Positions 51,142-60,666 are shown, numbered from the stretch's first letter. The stretch: DNA of 64,000 nt from Streptomyces sp. NRRL WC-3742 (GCF_000720635.1 NZ_JOCF01000047.1:48096-112095), one strand, 5' to 3'. Made by a program: numbers and translations. Notes: a model not told the origin generated them from the letters alone.

Positions 51142-52823
51142 GCGGCCCGGCGGCGGTCAACCGGTTCGAGTTGCTGATGTGCTTCGACCCCGCCGGCCTG
51201 CACGCGGCGGCCAAGTCCTGGCACGGGTTGGCGAACGCGACCCGTTCCGCCAGGACGAGGCACCGGAGCCAGGTGGACGGGCCGCTGCGGCAGATGCACT
51301 GGCAGGGGAAGGACGCGGAGACCGCCTTCTGGACCATGCGCCGCACCGAGGAGATGCTGGAGGTCGTCCGGGTGGAGGCCGCGGCCATCGCGCTCACCCT
51401 GAACACCGTCGCGGACCGGATGTACCAGGCGCAGACCAACCTGAAGAACGCCGTTCAGCGCGCTCAGGAATGGAATCTGACGGTCGGCCCGGACGGCACC
51501 GTGAACCCCCCGAAACAGGGCTTCGCCGAAGCGCACGACCCTGGTGAACTACCCGAACGCAAGGCCCAGTTGGACCAGTGCAAGCAGCTCCAGCAGCGCA
51601 TCGACAAGGCACTGTCCGACGCGCAGACCGCCAGTGACAAGGGCAAGGAGGTGCTCGGGAACCGTGACCCCGGCATCCTCACCCAGCCCCGGGTGTTCGG
51701 CGCGGTGGCCGGCACCGCCGGTGTCGGGGACGCGGTGGAGAAGGCGCTCGGGCTCGACGGCATCTCCGTCCCGGACAACAAGGACCCGCAGAAGGCCGCC
51801 GCCTGGTGGAAGACCCTGACCCCCGACCAGCAGGCGGACTTCATCGCCCTCCACGCGGACCGGATCGGCGCCATGGACGGCCTGCCGTCCGCCGTACGGG
51901 ACGAGGCCAACCGGCTGTTCCTCGACCAGCAGTTGGACAAGAGCGAGGCGGGCCACGCGCGCGACACCAACCTGACCTCCGAGGAGTACAACAAGCAGCA
52001 GGCCGGGCTCCGCGCGCTGCGGGACCGGCTGGCGGAGCAGGACGGCGCCCCCGAGGGCAAGCAGCTCTTCCTGCTCGGCCTGGACCCGAACGGGCACGGG
52101 CACGCGATCGTTGCGATGGGCAACCCCGACACCGCGGACCACACCGCCGTACTCGTCCCGGGGACCGACACCACGATCGCCAGCATGCCGCGCGAGATCA
52201 AGCGCATCGACGCCACGCAGGAAGCGGCCAGTGACGCCTGCCAGGGCACCAAGAAGGTCGCCGTGATCTCCTGGCTCGGCTACGACGCGCCCGAGATCCC
52301 GCCCGAGAACTTCTCCGTCGCGGACACCGAGCGTGCGAAGGACGGCGCCGCGCCGATGCGCCAGTTCACCGAGGGTCTTCGCGCCGCGCAGGGCGACCAC
52401 CGCAGCCACCTCACCGTGATCGGCCACAGCTACGGCACGACGGCGGTCGGAGCGGCCGCCTCCGGGGGCGCGGGGCTCGGGGCGGACGACATCATCGCGC
52501 TCGCCAGTCCGGGCATGATCGTGCCGGATGCCGGAAAGCTCCACATCAGCACCGATCACGTCTGGGTCGGCACGGCGAACGACGACCCCATTCGTTTCGC
52601 GTCGGGGCTCACCTTGGGGCGCGACCCGAGGAGTGACGTGTTCGGGGGACACAACATCCAGATCGACACCAGCGGGCACAGCGGCTACTGGGACGAGGGC
52701 AGCATCACCCTCATGAACCAGGGCCGCATCATCGTCGGCGCCGATCCGCTCCAGGCCCCGAAGAAGATCGAGGGGCACTTCGTCGTCCCGCCCTACAACG
52801 TGTCCGGCGCGGGAGGTCGGTGA
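51138..52823 (+). CDS. DUF1023-type alpha/beta hydrolase with N-terminal helical domain
   Basis: 561-residue protein. The first 150 residues are long helices of the WXG type (FDPAGLHAAAKSWHGLANAT, MHWQGKDAETAFWTMRRTEE), then a linker, and from about residue 280 an alpha/beta hydrolase domain with the nucleophile elbow HLTVIGHSYGTTAVG, an upstream Asp-rich YDAPEIPPENFSVADTERAK and a C-terminal HNIQIDTSGHSGYW histidine region. This is the DUF1023 architecture common in actinobacteria. GTG 51138 overlaps the upstream gene by 4 nt. Substrate unknown; lipid or cell-wall esters are possible. Followed immediately by a lipoprotein gene. Confidence 0.87.
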   Translation: MSGPAAVNRFELLMCFDPAGLHAAAKSWHGLANATRSARTRHRSQVDGPLRQMHWQGKDAETAFWTMRRTEEMLEVVRVEAAAIALTLNTVADRMYQAQTNLKNAVQRAQEWNLTVGPDGTVNPPKQGFAEAHDPGELPERKAQLDQCKQLQQRIDKALSDAQTASDKGKEVLGNRDPGILTQPRVFGAVAGTAGVGDAVEKALGLDGISVPDNKDPQKAAAWWKTLTPDQQADFIALHADRIGAMDGLPSAVRDEANRLFLDQQLDKSEAGHARDTNLTSEEYNKQQAGLRALRDRLAEQDGAPEGKQLFLLGLDPNGHGHAIVAMGNPDTADHTAVLVPGTDTTIASMPREIKRIDATQEAASDACQGTKKVAVISWLGYDAPEIPPENFSVADTERAKDGAAPMRQFTEGLRAAQGDHRSHLTVIGHSYGTTAVGAAASGGAGLGADDIIALASPGMIVPDAGKLHISTDHVWVGTANDDPIRFASGLTLGRDPRSDVFGGHNIQIDTSGHSGYWDEGSITLMNQGRIIVGADPLQAPKKIEGHFVVPPYNVSGAGGR

Positions 52824-52825
52824 CC

Positions 52826-53377
52826 GTGGCCCGGGCAACCACGCGGCGCACGGGCGTCGCGGTCGCGCTGCTTCTCTTCCTCTCCCCGCTGATCGGAGGT
52901 TGTGTGTCCCAGGACCACGCGGACGGCGCAGGCCGGGACGATCCGCTGCCGGTGAAGAGCCGGGAGGAGGCCCTGAGCTGGGCCAAGCGGACGACCGACT
53001 ACCTGGCGCAGCTCGTCGGCACCACCATCAGGCCGGAGGGGGCCCGGACCTCGTACCGGGACTGCGTCGGCAAGGAGGGCGAGATGCGGGACGACGGCCG
53101 CTTCGTCATGTCGTACGCGGGCTATGCGCCGTTCCCACTGGAGCAGCACCCGGAGGCGGCCCGCAAGGTCCGGGCGGAGTTGGAGAAGGAGGGCTTCGAG
53201 ATCGCCGGGTACCGGGAGAAGGTGGACAGCGGGAGGATCGACGTGATCGTCGACGCCTACCAGAAGTCCAGCCGCTACCTGATGACGCTGGAGACCATGC
53301 AGTCCGGGGACCTCATGTTCCGGATCAACACCCCCTGCCTGATGCCCCCGAGCAGCTCCGGCGCCCCGCAACCCTGA
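52826..53377 (+). CDS. lipoprotein of unknown function
   Basis: 183-residue precursor. The N-terminus has Arg residues (RATTRRTG), a hydrophobic core VAVALLLFLSPLIGG and a lipobox-like LIGGC, so the mature protein should be lipid-anchored outside the membrane. The rest (SREEALSWAKRTTDYLAQLV, RTSYRDCVGKEGEMRDDGRF, YREKVDSGRIDVIVDAYQKS) looks like an independent alpha/beta domain with conserved cysteines. GTG 52826 is preferred because GGGAGG is 9 nt upstream; GTG 52820 overlaps the hydrolase stop. Last gene of the three-gene operon. Confidence 0.82.
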   Translation: MARATTRRTGVAVALLLFLSPLIGGCVSQDHADGAGRDDPLPVKSREEALSWAKRTTDYLAQLVGTTIRPEGARTSYRDCVGKEGEMRDDGRFVMSYAGYAPFPLEQHPEAARKVRAELEKEGFEIAGYREKVDSGRIDVIVDAYQKSSRYLMTLETMQSGDLMFRINTPCLMPPSSSGAPQP

Positions 53378-53393
53378 GGCCCGGGAAAAACGA

Positions 53394-53434
53394 CCGGGGC
53401 CGTCGCGGATCTCAGGAATCCGCGACGGCCCCGG
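53394..53434. terminator. strong bidirectional terminator
   Basis: Perfect 17-bp stem (53394-53410 with 53418-53434) and 7-nt loop between the convergent lipoprotein and peptide-transporter genes. Confidence 0.92.
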
Positions 53435-53453
53435 TGGCCTTGTGGGGCAGACG

Positions 53454-54977
53454 TCAGTGGACGTCGCCCATGAGGGCCTGGACCTTCTTGCGGTAGGTGT
53501 ACACCGCGAAGCCGGCGAGGACGGCGAGGGCGGCCTGGACGGCGATGATCGTGGTGCCGTCGAGGTTGACGCCGGCCAGGGAGAGGAGGCTGGTGGTGCA
53601 GTCACCGGCGGTGACTGCGAGGAACCAGACGCCCATCATCTGGGAGGCGTACTTCTGCGGCGCCATCTTGGTGGTGACCGAGAGGCCGACGGGGGAGAGG
53701 CAGAGCTCGCCGACGGTCTGGACCAGGTAGATCGAGACGAGCCAGAGCGGGGAGACCTTGGTGCCGCCGTCGGCCATCGTCATCGGGAGGATGAAGAGGA
53801 AGAAGGAGGCGCCGATCAGGGTCAGGCCGATCGAGAACTTCACGATCGTGTTCGGCTCCTTGTTGCGGCGGGACAGCCACAGCCACAGGAAGGCGAACAC
53901 GGGGGCGAGCGCCATGACGAACAGCGGGTTCAGCGACTGGTACCAGGTGGCGGAGAAGCCGAAGCCGAACAGGTTGTCCGCGGTCTTCTTGTCGGCGAAC
54001 AGCGACAGGGTGGAGCCACCCTGGTCGTAGATCATCCAGAAGATGGCGGCCGCGGCGAAGAACCAGATGTACGCGGACATCTTGGACTGCTCGCCGGCGG
54101 TGAGGTCCTTGTCGCGCTTGATGCGGGTCAGGACGACGACCGGGATGAGCAGACCGGCGATGGTCAGCGGGACGAGGGCCCAGTTCAGCGTGTAGTAGCC
54201 CAGGCCGACGACGGCGGCGTAGAAGGCCACGATGCCGAGGACCACGAGGCCGCCCTTGACCAGGAGGTTCTTGGTCTCCTCCGGCTTGAGCGGGTTCGGG
54301 ACGACGCTGCTCTTGGCGCTCAGGTGGCGGCTGCCCAGCAGGAACTGGACGAGGCCGAAGGCCATGCCGACCGCGGCGAGGCCGAAGCCCAGGTGCCAGT
54401 TGTACTCCTTGCCGATGGTCCCGATGATGAACGGGGCGGCGAAGGCACCGAGGTTGATGCTCATGTAGAAGACCGTGAAGCCACCGTCGCGGCGCGGGTC
54501 GTCCGGGCCGTTGTAGAGGTGGCCGACCATCGTGGAGATGTTGGCCTTCAGCAGGCCGGAGCCGATCGCGACCAGGAACAGGCCGGCGAAGAACGCCGCC
54601 GAGCCCGGGACGGCCAGCGCGATGTGGCCGGACATGATCACGAACCCGGCGATGGCCACGGTCTTGCGGGCGCCCCAGACCCGGTCGCCGAACCAGCCAC
54701 CGGGGTAGGCCATGAGGTAGACCATCGAGACGTAGACGGAGTAGACCGCCGTCGCGAGCGCCGCCGACTTGGCGAGGCCACCGCCCTGGCTGCCGACGGC
54801 TGCGTCGGCGCCACCGGAGACCAGGTAGTAGATGAGCAGGGCGCGCATGCCGTAGTAGGAGAAGCGCTCCCACATCTCGGTCATGAACAGCGTGGCGAGA
54901 CCTCGGGGGTGCCCGAGGAAGGTCTTGCCGCTGGGGGAGGCCGACGCGAGGTCGGCGGCCCGGGTCGTAGACGCCAT
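53454..54977 (-). CDS. proton-dependent oligopeptide transporter (POT family)
   Basis: 507-residue MFS-type importer of di- and tripeptides. The family signature is visible at the N-terminus (FMTEMWERFSYYGMRALLIY, the ExxERF-type motif), then PGGWFGDRVWGARKTVAIAG, FYMSINLGAFAAPFI and FNPLFVMALAPVFAF-like sequence (LNPLFVMALAPVFAFLWLW); about 14 hydrophobic segments. ATG 54977 (MASTTRAADL) is chosen because the upstream in-frame sequence is not conserved-looking. It is divergent from a two-component system, 328 bp away. Confidence 0.93.
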   Translation of the reverse strand: MASTTRAADLASASPSGKTFLGHPRGLATLFMTEMWERFSYYGMRALLIYYLVSGGADAAVGSQGGGLAKSAALATAVYSVYVSMVYLMAYPGGWFGDRVWGARKTVAIAGFVIMSGHIALAVPGSAAFFAGLFLVAIGSGLLKANISTMVGHLYNGPDDPRRDGGFTVFYMSINLGAFAAPFIIGTIGKEYNWHLGFGLAAVGMAFGLVQFLLGSRHLSAKSSVVPNPLKPEETKNLLVKGGLVVLGIVAFYAAVVGLGYYTLNWALVPLTIAGLLIPVVVLTRIKRDKDLTAGEQSKMSAYIWFFAAAAIFWMIYDQGGSTLSLFADKKTADNLFGFGFSATWYQSLNPLFVMALAPVFAFLWLWLSRRNKEPNTIVKFSIGLTLIGASFFLFILPMTMADGGTKVSPLWLVSIYLVQTVGELCLSPVGLSVTTKMAPQKYASQMMGVWFLAVTAGDCTTSLLSLAGVNLDGTTIIAVQAALAVLAGFAVYTYRKKVQALMGDVH

Positions 54978-55305
54978 GTGTAGTGGTTCCTTGCCTGAAG
55001 CGTCCGCCAAGGGGGGTGCGGCGGACGTGGACTCGAACCACTCTACGTGGCGATATTTGGCGTTATCAGATGACAAACGTCGTGAATCAGCCGGGTTAAT
55101 AACAAAGTTGGCATCGGATCTTCCCGATTGATCCATGGTAGATCGGCGCGTCTTCCTTCGGTTCAAAGATGCAAGCGCAGATTCTGCGCCGAACAGCCGG
55201 TCTGCAACGCTTCGTTGACCCGCGGCGTGTCCTTGTATAACGATCACGCTCTGTGAAACACCTCACAGGACGTACGGGCATACCCCGGCGGACTACCATC
55301 ACCAC
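54978..55305. other. AT-richer divergent promoter region
   Basis: 328 bp without a gene between the peptide transporter and the response regulator. It is the least GC-rich stretch of the window (TTAATAAC, GTATAACG, ATATTTGG patches) and should hold both promoters, but I cannot fix exact -10/-35 boxes. The Crp-like palindrome is at its right side. Confidence 0.6.
55251..55268. promoter_or_regulatory. Crp/cAMP-receptor-type palindrome
   Basis: CTGTGA-N6-TCACAG: contains TGTGA-N6-TCACA, the exact consensus of Crp sites, 37 bp before the response-regulator start. Confidence 0.62.
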
Positions 55306-55980
55306 ATGACCTGTGTGCTTCTCGCCGAGGACGATCCGGCGATCTCCGAACCCCTCGCCCGGGCCCTGCGACGCGAGGGCTATGAGGTGCTCGTCCGCGA
55401 GGACGGTCCGACCGCCCTGGCCGCCGGGCTCACGGAGGAGGTCGACCTCGTCGTCCTCGACCTCGGTCTGCCGGAGATGGACGGCCTGGAGGTCTGCCGC
55501 CGGCTGCGCGCCGACGGCAAGAGCTGCCCCGTCCTGGTGCTGACCGCCCGCGCCGACGAGGTGGACACCGTCGTCGGCCTGGACGCCGGCGCCGACGACT
55601 ACGTCACCAAGCCGTTCCGCCTGGCCGAGCTGCTCGCCCGCGTCCGGGCCCTGCTCCGGCGCGGCAACGTCGACCAGCTCACCACCGGCGCGCACGGCGT
55701 GAAGATCGACATCGAGTCCCACCGCGCCTGGCTCGGCGAGGAGGAGCTGACGCTCTCCGCCAAGGAGTTCGAGCTGCTGCGCGTCCTCGTCCGCGACGCC
55801 GGCCGGGTCGTGACCCGCGAGGAGATCATGCGGCAGGTCTGGGACACCACCTGGTGGACCTCCACCAAGACCCTCGACATGCACATCTCCTGGCTGCGCA
55901 AGAAGCTCGGCGACGACGCGGCCAACCCCCGCTACATCGCCACCGTGCGCGGCGTGGGCTTCCGGTTCGAGAAGAATTAG
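55306..55980 (+). CDS. OmpR-family response regulator
   Basis: 224-residue regulator. Receiver domain with EDDP near 8-11, phospho-acceptor Asp52 in LDLGLPEMDG and Lys in VTKPF; C-terminal winged helix with LTLSAKEFELLRVLVRDAGR and YIATVRGVGFRFE. ATG 55306. It is followed 72 nt later by its kinase gene; the spacer includes a CCGGCCCC/GGGGCCGG hairpin (about 55989-56016) that could lower kinase expression. A Crp-like palindrome lies upstream. Ligand and targets are unknown; the neighbouring peptide transporter is a candidate. Confidence 0.92.
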   Translation: MTCVLLAEDDPAISEPLARALRREGYEVLVREDGPTALAAGLTEEVDLVVLDLGLPEMDGLEVCRRLRADGKSCPVLVLTARADEVDTVVGLDAGADDYVTKPFRLAELLARVRALLRRGNVDQLTTGAHGVKIDIESHRAWLGEEELTLSAKEFELLRVLVRDAGRVVTREEIMRQVWDTTWWTSTKTLDMHISWLRKKLGDDAANPRYIATVRGVGFRFEKN

Positions 55981-56052
55981 CCCCCACCGGCCCCCGTACG
56001 GAGAACGGGGCCGGGAACCGGTCGACGGAAGCACACCTCGGGGAGCGGCAGC

Positions 56053-57297
56053 GTGAAACGCCGGATGATCAACTCGCTGCTGGGCGTCGTCCTGGTGGTG
56101 GTCGTGGTGTTCTGCGTACCGCTCGCCCTGGTCGAGAAGCGCACCATCGTCAACTCGGCCCGCGACCGGGTCGACGCGACCGCCGTCCGGGTGCTCGCCC
56201 TGGTCGAGAGCCGGATCAACGCCAACGAGGCGGTCAACGGGCACTCCTTCGAGAGCCAGGTCACCGACGGCAGCTACGTCGAGGTGCAGCTGCCCGGCCA
56301 GGACGTCGTCTCGGCCGGTGAGCGCCCGGCCGGGAACCAGCTGCTGAAGGCCGCCGAACGCGGGAGCAGCGGCGCGATCGTCACCGTCGAGCAGTCCCGC
56401 GAGGACGTCGACCACGAGGTCGCCAACATGCTGCTGCTGCTCGGCGTCGTCGCCCTGCTGGCCATCCAGGCGGCCGTCGCCCTCGCCGTCCGGCAGGCCA
56501 AGCGGCTCGCCCGCCCGCTCACCGACCTCGCCGAGACCGCCGAGCGGCTGGGCTCCGGCGACCCTCGCCCGCGCGACCGCCGCTACGGGGTTCCCGAGCT
56601 CGACCGCGTCGCCGAGGTGCTGGACACCAGCGCCGAACGGATCGCCCGGATGCTCACCGCCGAACGCCGGCTCGCCGCCGACGCCTCGCACCAGCTGCGC
56701 ACCCCGCTCACCGCGCTGTCCATGCGGCTGGAGGAGATCACCGCCGTCGCCGAGGACCCGGAGACCGTCAAGGAGGAGGCGACCATCGCCCTCCAGCAGG
56801 TCGAGCGGCTCACCGACGTCGTCCAGCGGCTGCTCACCACCCAGCGCGACCCGCGCAGCCCCACCGCCGTCGCCTTCGACCTGGACGAGGTGATCAAGCA
56901 GCAGGTGGAGGAGTGGGGCCCGACGCTGCGGGAGAAGGGCCGGCTGCTCTCCCTGGAGGGCCTGCACGGCGTCACCGTGGTCGGCACCCCGGGGACGGTC
57001 GCCCAGGTGCTCGCCACGCTGATCGAGAACTCGCTGATGCACGGCGCCGGGACGATCACCCTGCGGGTGCGGCCCTCCGGCACCTCGGTGGTGGTCGAGG
57101 TGCAGGACCAGGGCCAGGGCGTGCCGCCGGACCTCGGCAACCGGGTCTTCGAGCGGGCCGTCAGCGGCCGCAACTCCACCGGCATCGGCCTCGCCGTCGC
57201 CCGCGACCTCGCGGAGGCGGACGGCGGGAGGCTGGAGCTGCTCTCACTGAGGCCGCCGGTGTTCGCGCTGTTCCTCGGCCGCAGCCACGCGGAGTGA
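56053..57297 (+). CDS. sensor histidine kinase
   Basis: 414-residue membrane kinase. Helix 1 at about residues 8-27, a short extracytoplasmic loop of about 95 residues, helix 2 near 126-147, HAMP linker, phospho-acceptor His213 in ASHQLRTPLTALSMRLEEIT, N-box TLIENSLMHGAG and G-box SGRNSTGIGLAVARDLAE. The small sensor loop suggests sensing within or near the membrane. GTG 56053 has GGGGAG upstream. Functions with the regulator directly before it. Confidence 0.9.
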   Translation: MKRRMINSLLGVVLVVVVVFCVPLALVEKRTIVNSARDRVDATAVRVLALVESRINANEAVNGHSFESQVTDGSYVEVQLPGQDVVSAGERPAGNQLLKAAERGSSGAIVTVEQSREDVDHEVANMLLLLGVVALLAIQAAVALAVRQAKRLARPLTDLAETAERLGSGDPRPRDRRYGVPELDRVAEVLDTSAERIARMLTAERRLAADASHQLRTPLTALSMRLEEITAVAEDPETVKEEATIALQQVERLTDVVQRLLTTQRDPRSPTAVAFDLDEVIKQQVEEWGPTLREKGRLLSLEGLHGVTVVGTPGTVAQVLATLIENSLMHGAGTITLRVRPSGTSVVVEVQDQGQGVPPDLGNRVFERAVSGRNSTGIGLAVARDLAEADGGRLELLSLRPPVFALFLGRSHAE

Positions 57298-57312
57298 TCG
57301 GAATGATCGGGG

Positions 57313-58008
57313 TCATCCGGAGGGCAGCACGCCGAGCTGGCGCATCAGGCCCATGACGTCCCACTGCCACCAGCCCTCGGTGATCCGGCCGTTGTGGCAG
57401 CGGAAAGTGGTCGTGCCGCGCCCGATCACCGACCTGCCGGTGTTCGGGATCTCCCGGAAGGCGCCCTTCTGGTGGGCGTGCCAGGTCCAGCGGGTGGCGA
57501 CCTCGTCGCCTTCGGCGATCTGGCTCTCCACCTCGAAGGTGAACTCGAAGGCGTCCACGTAGGCGGCGCAGCGCTCTCGGAACGCCTGGATGCCGACCGC
57601 GTCGCCCTCGCTGCCGTAGTCGTGGTCGTGGTAGTCGGCGGCCATGCACTCGTCGATGACGTCGAGGTCGCCCGCGGCCAGCCCGTCCAGGACCCTGCTC
57701 GCGAGGGCCTTGTTGAACTGGGCGTCGCGGACCACGTCGAGGTCGGTGAAGGTGGGCGGCGCGTCACAGAGCGCCACCATCTCGCGGAAGATCCGGTCCG
57801 TCTCGGGCAGCTTGGAGTTGCGCATCGCCTCCTCGTAGGAGGGGAACTCCACGATCTCCACGACGTGGCTCTTGTCGGAGCGGTCGGTGGCGACCACCGC
57901 GTGGGAGGCGGTGCGCCTGCCCTTCGTTGACTCGGCCCAGGTGTCCATGAGCCGGTTGAGGTCGTCGAGTTTGTCGGTCTTGCAGTCGATGATCTGGACG
58001 AACGCCAT
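57313..58008 (-). CDS. SnoaL-like polyketide cyclase-fold protein with N-terminal ABM-like domain
   Basis: 231-residue two-domain protein. Residues 1-95 resemble a dimeric alpha/beta barrel (MAFVQIIDCKTDKLDDLNRL, VVEIVEFPSYEEAMRNSKLP), and residues 105-231 form a SnoaL/NTF2-like domain (KALASRVLDGLAAGDLDVID, MAADYHDHDYG, GIQAFRERCAAYVDAFEFTF, ITEGWWQWDVMGLMRQLGVL). ATG 58008 has AGGAGG 6 nt upstream. Annotated relatives are called ester cyclases; a role in detoxification or secondary metabolism is possible but unproved. Convergent with the kinase gene, 15 nt apart. Confidence 0.83.
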   Translation of the reverse strand: MAFVQIIDCKTDKLDDLNRLMDTWAESTKGRRTASHAVVATDRSDKSHVVEIVEFPSYEEAMRNSKLPETDRIFREMVALCDAPPTFTDLDVVRDAQFNKALASRVLDGLAAGDLDVIDECMAADYHDHDYGSEGDAVGIQAFRERCAAYVDAFEFTFEVESQIAEGDEVATRWTWHAHQKGAFREIPNTGRSVIGRGTTTFRCHNGRITEGWWQWDVMGLMRQLGVLPSG

Positions 58009-58131
58009 GGCGAGCCTCCTGACCCCCTGGCCTCGATCGTCCGCAGGCCGTGCTCGCCCTCGGTCACCACTGTCCTCTCGGGGAGGCGGGCCCTGCAAGC
58101 GGAGGCAAGCGCGGGGGAGGAGGAGCGGCTG

Positions 58132-58707
58132 CTACTCGGCGGGGGCGTAGCGGATCTGCTCGGCGGCCAGCATCAGCTCGGCCTGGGCGGCCAGCTCCTG
58201 CCCGCTGGCGGTGGCGGGCGCGGGAACCGTGGCAGCGCCGGCGGTCGCCGGCTCCTCGGTCTCGGGCAGCGCCTTGAACACCCAGGTCCGGTACGAGACG
58301 AAGCGGAACACCGTGCCGAGGCCGAGGCCGACGACCTTGGCGCCCAGTTGCTCGTAGTGCGAGTCCAGGTTCAGCACGTAGACGGTGAAGGCGAGCACGC
58401 CGGTCTCGATCAGCATGCCGATGCCGCTGAAGATCAGGAACAGCGTGATCTCGCGCTTGCGGGAGGCGGCGTCCCGGTCCCGGTACAGCCAGTAGCGGTA
58501 GCCGAGGTAGTTGGTGGCGATCGCGATGACCGTCGCCGCGATGTTGGACCGCAGCGAGGCCAGGCCCAGGCCGTTGATGCAGACCCAGAACACGGCGAAG
58601 TTGACCACCACGCCGCTCAGGCCGACGATGCCGAACTTCACGACCTCACCCGTGAGCCCGCGCAGCTTCTGCTCGAGCGGGGGTTTCGAAGCTTCGGTCG
58701 TCGCCAT
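58132..58707 (-). CDS. GtrA-family membrane protein
   Basis: 191-residue protein with four transmembrane helices typical of GtrA (VVKFGIVGLSGVVVNFAVFW, NIAATVIAIATNYLGYRYWL, ITLFLIFSGIGMLIETGVLA, LGAKVVGLGLGTVFRFVSYR) and an Ala/Glu-rich C-terminal tail. GtrA proteins take part in moving polyprenyl-linked sugars across the membrane for polysaccharide or teichoic acid glycosylation. ATG 58707 (MATTEASKPP). Neighbouring UDP-glucose dehydrogenase fits a cell-envelope sugar role. Divergent from purK. Confidence 0.9.
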   Translation of the reverse strand: MATTEASKPPLEQKLRGLTGEVVKFGIVGLSGVVVNFAVFWVCINGLGLASLRSNIAATVIAIATNYLGYRYWLYRDRDAASRKREITLFLIFSGIGMLIETGVLAFTVYVLNLDSHYEQLGAKVVGLGLGTVFRFVSYRTWVFKALPETEEPATAGAATVPAPATASGQELAAQAELMLAAEQIRYAPAE

Positions 58708-58869
58708 ACCGGGCTGCCTCCATGTACCTGCGGGACGAAAGGGTGTCCCACCGGGCCGGAGCCACCCCTTGAGTCCTGCGTGCACGCACATGATCCGACT
58801 ACGCGGACGAGGACCTGGCCGTCCAGGCTACCCGCTTCCATCGAACGGCTCAGCCCTCCGGGGTAGGGG

Positions 58870-58886
58870 TTGACATCTACGCGCGT
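58870..58886 (+). promoter_or_regulatory. -35-like box with partial nucleoside-type motif upstream of purK
   Basis: TTGACA at 58870-58875 is followed directly by TCTACGCGCGT, which matches 10 of 12 bases of the palindrome upstream of deoC and purine nucleoside phosphorylase. Located 63-79 bp before purK. Confidence 0.35.
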
Positions 58887-58948
58887 CCAGTACTCACCGT
58901 CCCCGGGCGGCTCCACCACCTCCCACCGGCCCGGATATCCTGGGCCGC

Positions 58949-60106
58949 GTGACTTCCCCGGGCAATGTGAATTTTCCAGTGGTGGGCATGATCGGCGGCG
59001 GGCAGTTGGCCCGCATGGCACACCAGGCGGGCATCCCGCTGGGGGTCAGGTTCAAACTCCTCGCCGACACGCCCCAGGACTCCGCGGCGCAGGTCGTCTC
59101 CGAGGTCGTCCTCGGTGACTACCGCGACCTCGACACCCTGCGCGCCTTCGCCGCCGGCTGCGACGTGATCACCTTCGACCACGAGCACGTGCCGACCGAG
59201 CACCTGCGCGCCCTGGAGGCGGACGGCATCGCCGTGCGCCCCGGCCCGGAGGCCCTGGTCAACGCCCAGGACAAGGGCGTGATGCGGGCCAAGCTGGACT
59301 CCATCGACGTGCCCTGCCCCCGGCACCGGCTGGTCGCCGACCCGGCCGACGTCACCGCCTTCGCCGGCGAGGGCACGGGCTACCCCGTCGTCCTCAAGAC
59401 CGTCCGCGGCGGCTACGACGGCAAGGGCGTCTGGGTCGTCGACGACGAGGAGCAGGCGCAGGCGCCGTTCCTCGCCGGCGTCCCCGTGCTGGCCGAGGAG
59501 AAGGTCGACTTCGTCCGCGAGCTGGCCGCCAACGTCGTCCGCTCGCCCAGCGGCCAGGCCGTCGCCTACCCGGTCGTCGAGAGCGTCCAGGAGAACGGCG
59601 TCTGCGCCGAGGTCACCGCCCCCGCGCCCGGCCTCGACCCGGCCCTGTCCGACGAGGCCCAGCAGCTCGCCCTGCGCATCGCCGGCGAGCTCGGCATCGT
59701 CGGCCACCTCGCCGTCGAGCTGTTCCAGACCCGCGACGGCCGCATCCTCGTCAACGAACTCGCGATGCGCCCCCACAACTCCGGGCACTGGACCCAGGAC
59801 GGCGCCGTCACCTCGCAGTTCGAGAACCACCTGCGGGCCGTCCTCGACCTCCCGCTCGGCGACCCCCGGCCGCGCGCCAGGTGGACCGTCATGGTCAACG
59901 TCCTCGGCGGCGACTACCCGGACATGTACCACGCCTTCCTGCACTGCATGGCCCGTGACCCCGGGCTGCGCATCCACATGTACGGGAAGGACGTGAAGCC
60001 CGGCCGCAAGGTCGGCCACGTCAACGTCTTCGGGGACGACCTCGACGACGTCCGCGAGCGCGCCCGCCACGCGGCCGCCTACCTGCGAGGAACGATCACC
60101 GAATGA
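58949..60106 (+). CDS. purK: 5-(carboxyamino)imidazole ribonucleotide synthase
   Basis: 385-residue ATP-grasp enzyme converting AIR, ATP and bicarbonate to N5-CAIR in purine synthesis. [13 protein letters not shown] near the N-terminus, [14 protein letters not shown] for [36 protein letters not shown] and HNSGHWT are all intact. GTG 58949 starts just before the first strand. It overlaps purE by 4 nt (ATGA), so the two consecutive enzymes of the pathway are made together. Confidence 0.96.
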   Translation: MTSPGNVNFPVVGMIGGGQLARMAHQAGIPLGVRFKLLADTPQDSAAQVVSEVVLGDYRDLDTLRAFAAGCDVITFDHEHVPTEHLRALEADGIAVRPGPEALVNAQDKGVMRAKLDSIDVPCPRHRLVADPADVTAFAGEGTGYPVVLKTVRGGYDGKGVWVVDDEEQAQAPFLAGVPVLAEEKVDFVRELAANVVRSPSGQAVAYPVVESVQENGVCAEVTAPAPGLDPALSDEAQQLALRIAGELGIVGHLAVELFQTRDGRILVNELAMRPHNSGHWTQDGAVTSQFENHLRAVLDLPLGDPRPRARWTVMVNVLGGDYPDMYHAFLHCMARDPGLRIHMYGKDVKPGRKVGHVNVFGDDLDDVRERARHAAAYLRGTITE

Positions 60107-60633
60107 CCTCCGCCGCTCCTGTTGTTGGCATCGTCATGGGCTCGGACTCCGACTGGCCCGTCATGGAGGCCGCCGCCCAGGCCCTCGACGAGTTCGAGAT
60201 CCCGTACGAGGTGGACGTCGTCTCCGCCCACCGGATGCCGCGCGAGATGGTCGCGTACGGCGAGAACGCCCACACCCGCGGCCTCAAGGCGATCATCGCG
60301 GGCGCCGGCGGCGCCGCCCACCTGCCGGGCATGCTCGCCTCCGTCACCCCGCTGCCCGTCATCGGCGTGCCGGTGCCGCTGCGCTACCTGGACGGCATGG
60401 ACAGCCTGCTCTCCATCGTCCAGATGCCCGCCGGCGTGCCGGTGGCGACCGTCTCGGTGGCCGGCGCGCGCAACGCGGGCCTGCTCGCGGTGCGGATGCT
60501 CGCCGCCTTCGACCCCGAACTCACCGAGAAGATGGCCGAGTTCCAGGCCGAGCTCAACAACCAGGCCACCGAGAAGGGCAAGAAGCTGCGCGCCAAGGTC
60601 GCCGGCTCCAGCTCCTTCGGCTTCGGCAAGTAA
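60103..60633 (+). CDS. purE: N5-carboxyaminoimidazole ribonucleotide mutase
   Basis: 176-residue class I PurE, which turns N5-CAIR into [40 protein letters not shown] with the catalytic His, and [20 protein letters not shown] are the substrate loops. Start ATG 60103 inside the end of purK. Normal length. Followed 33 nt later by the dipeptidase gene. Confidence 0.96.
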   Translation: MTSAAPVVGIVMGSDSDWPVMEAAAQALDEFEIPYEVDVVSAHRMPREMVAYGENAHTRGLKAIIAGAGGAAHLPGMLASVTPLPVIGVPVPLRYLDGMDSLLSIVQMPAGVPVATVSVAGARNAGLLAVRMLAAFDPELTEKMAEFQAELNNQATEKGKKLRAKVAGSSSFGFGK

Positions 60634-60666
60634 CCCCTGTCGTGGGGGTGGGGTAGAACAACCGGT

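Noticed and set aside
38286..53377. Integrated prophage or ICE
   Set aside because: No integrase, attachment-site pair, structural or replication genes; only IS debris and regulator modules.
50803..53377. Complete type VII secretion locus
   Set aside because: No EccC/EccB/EccD/mycosin genes; only a WXG-like protein and a hydrolase.
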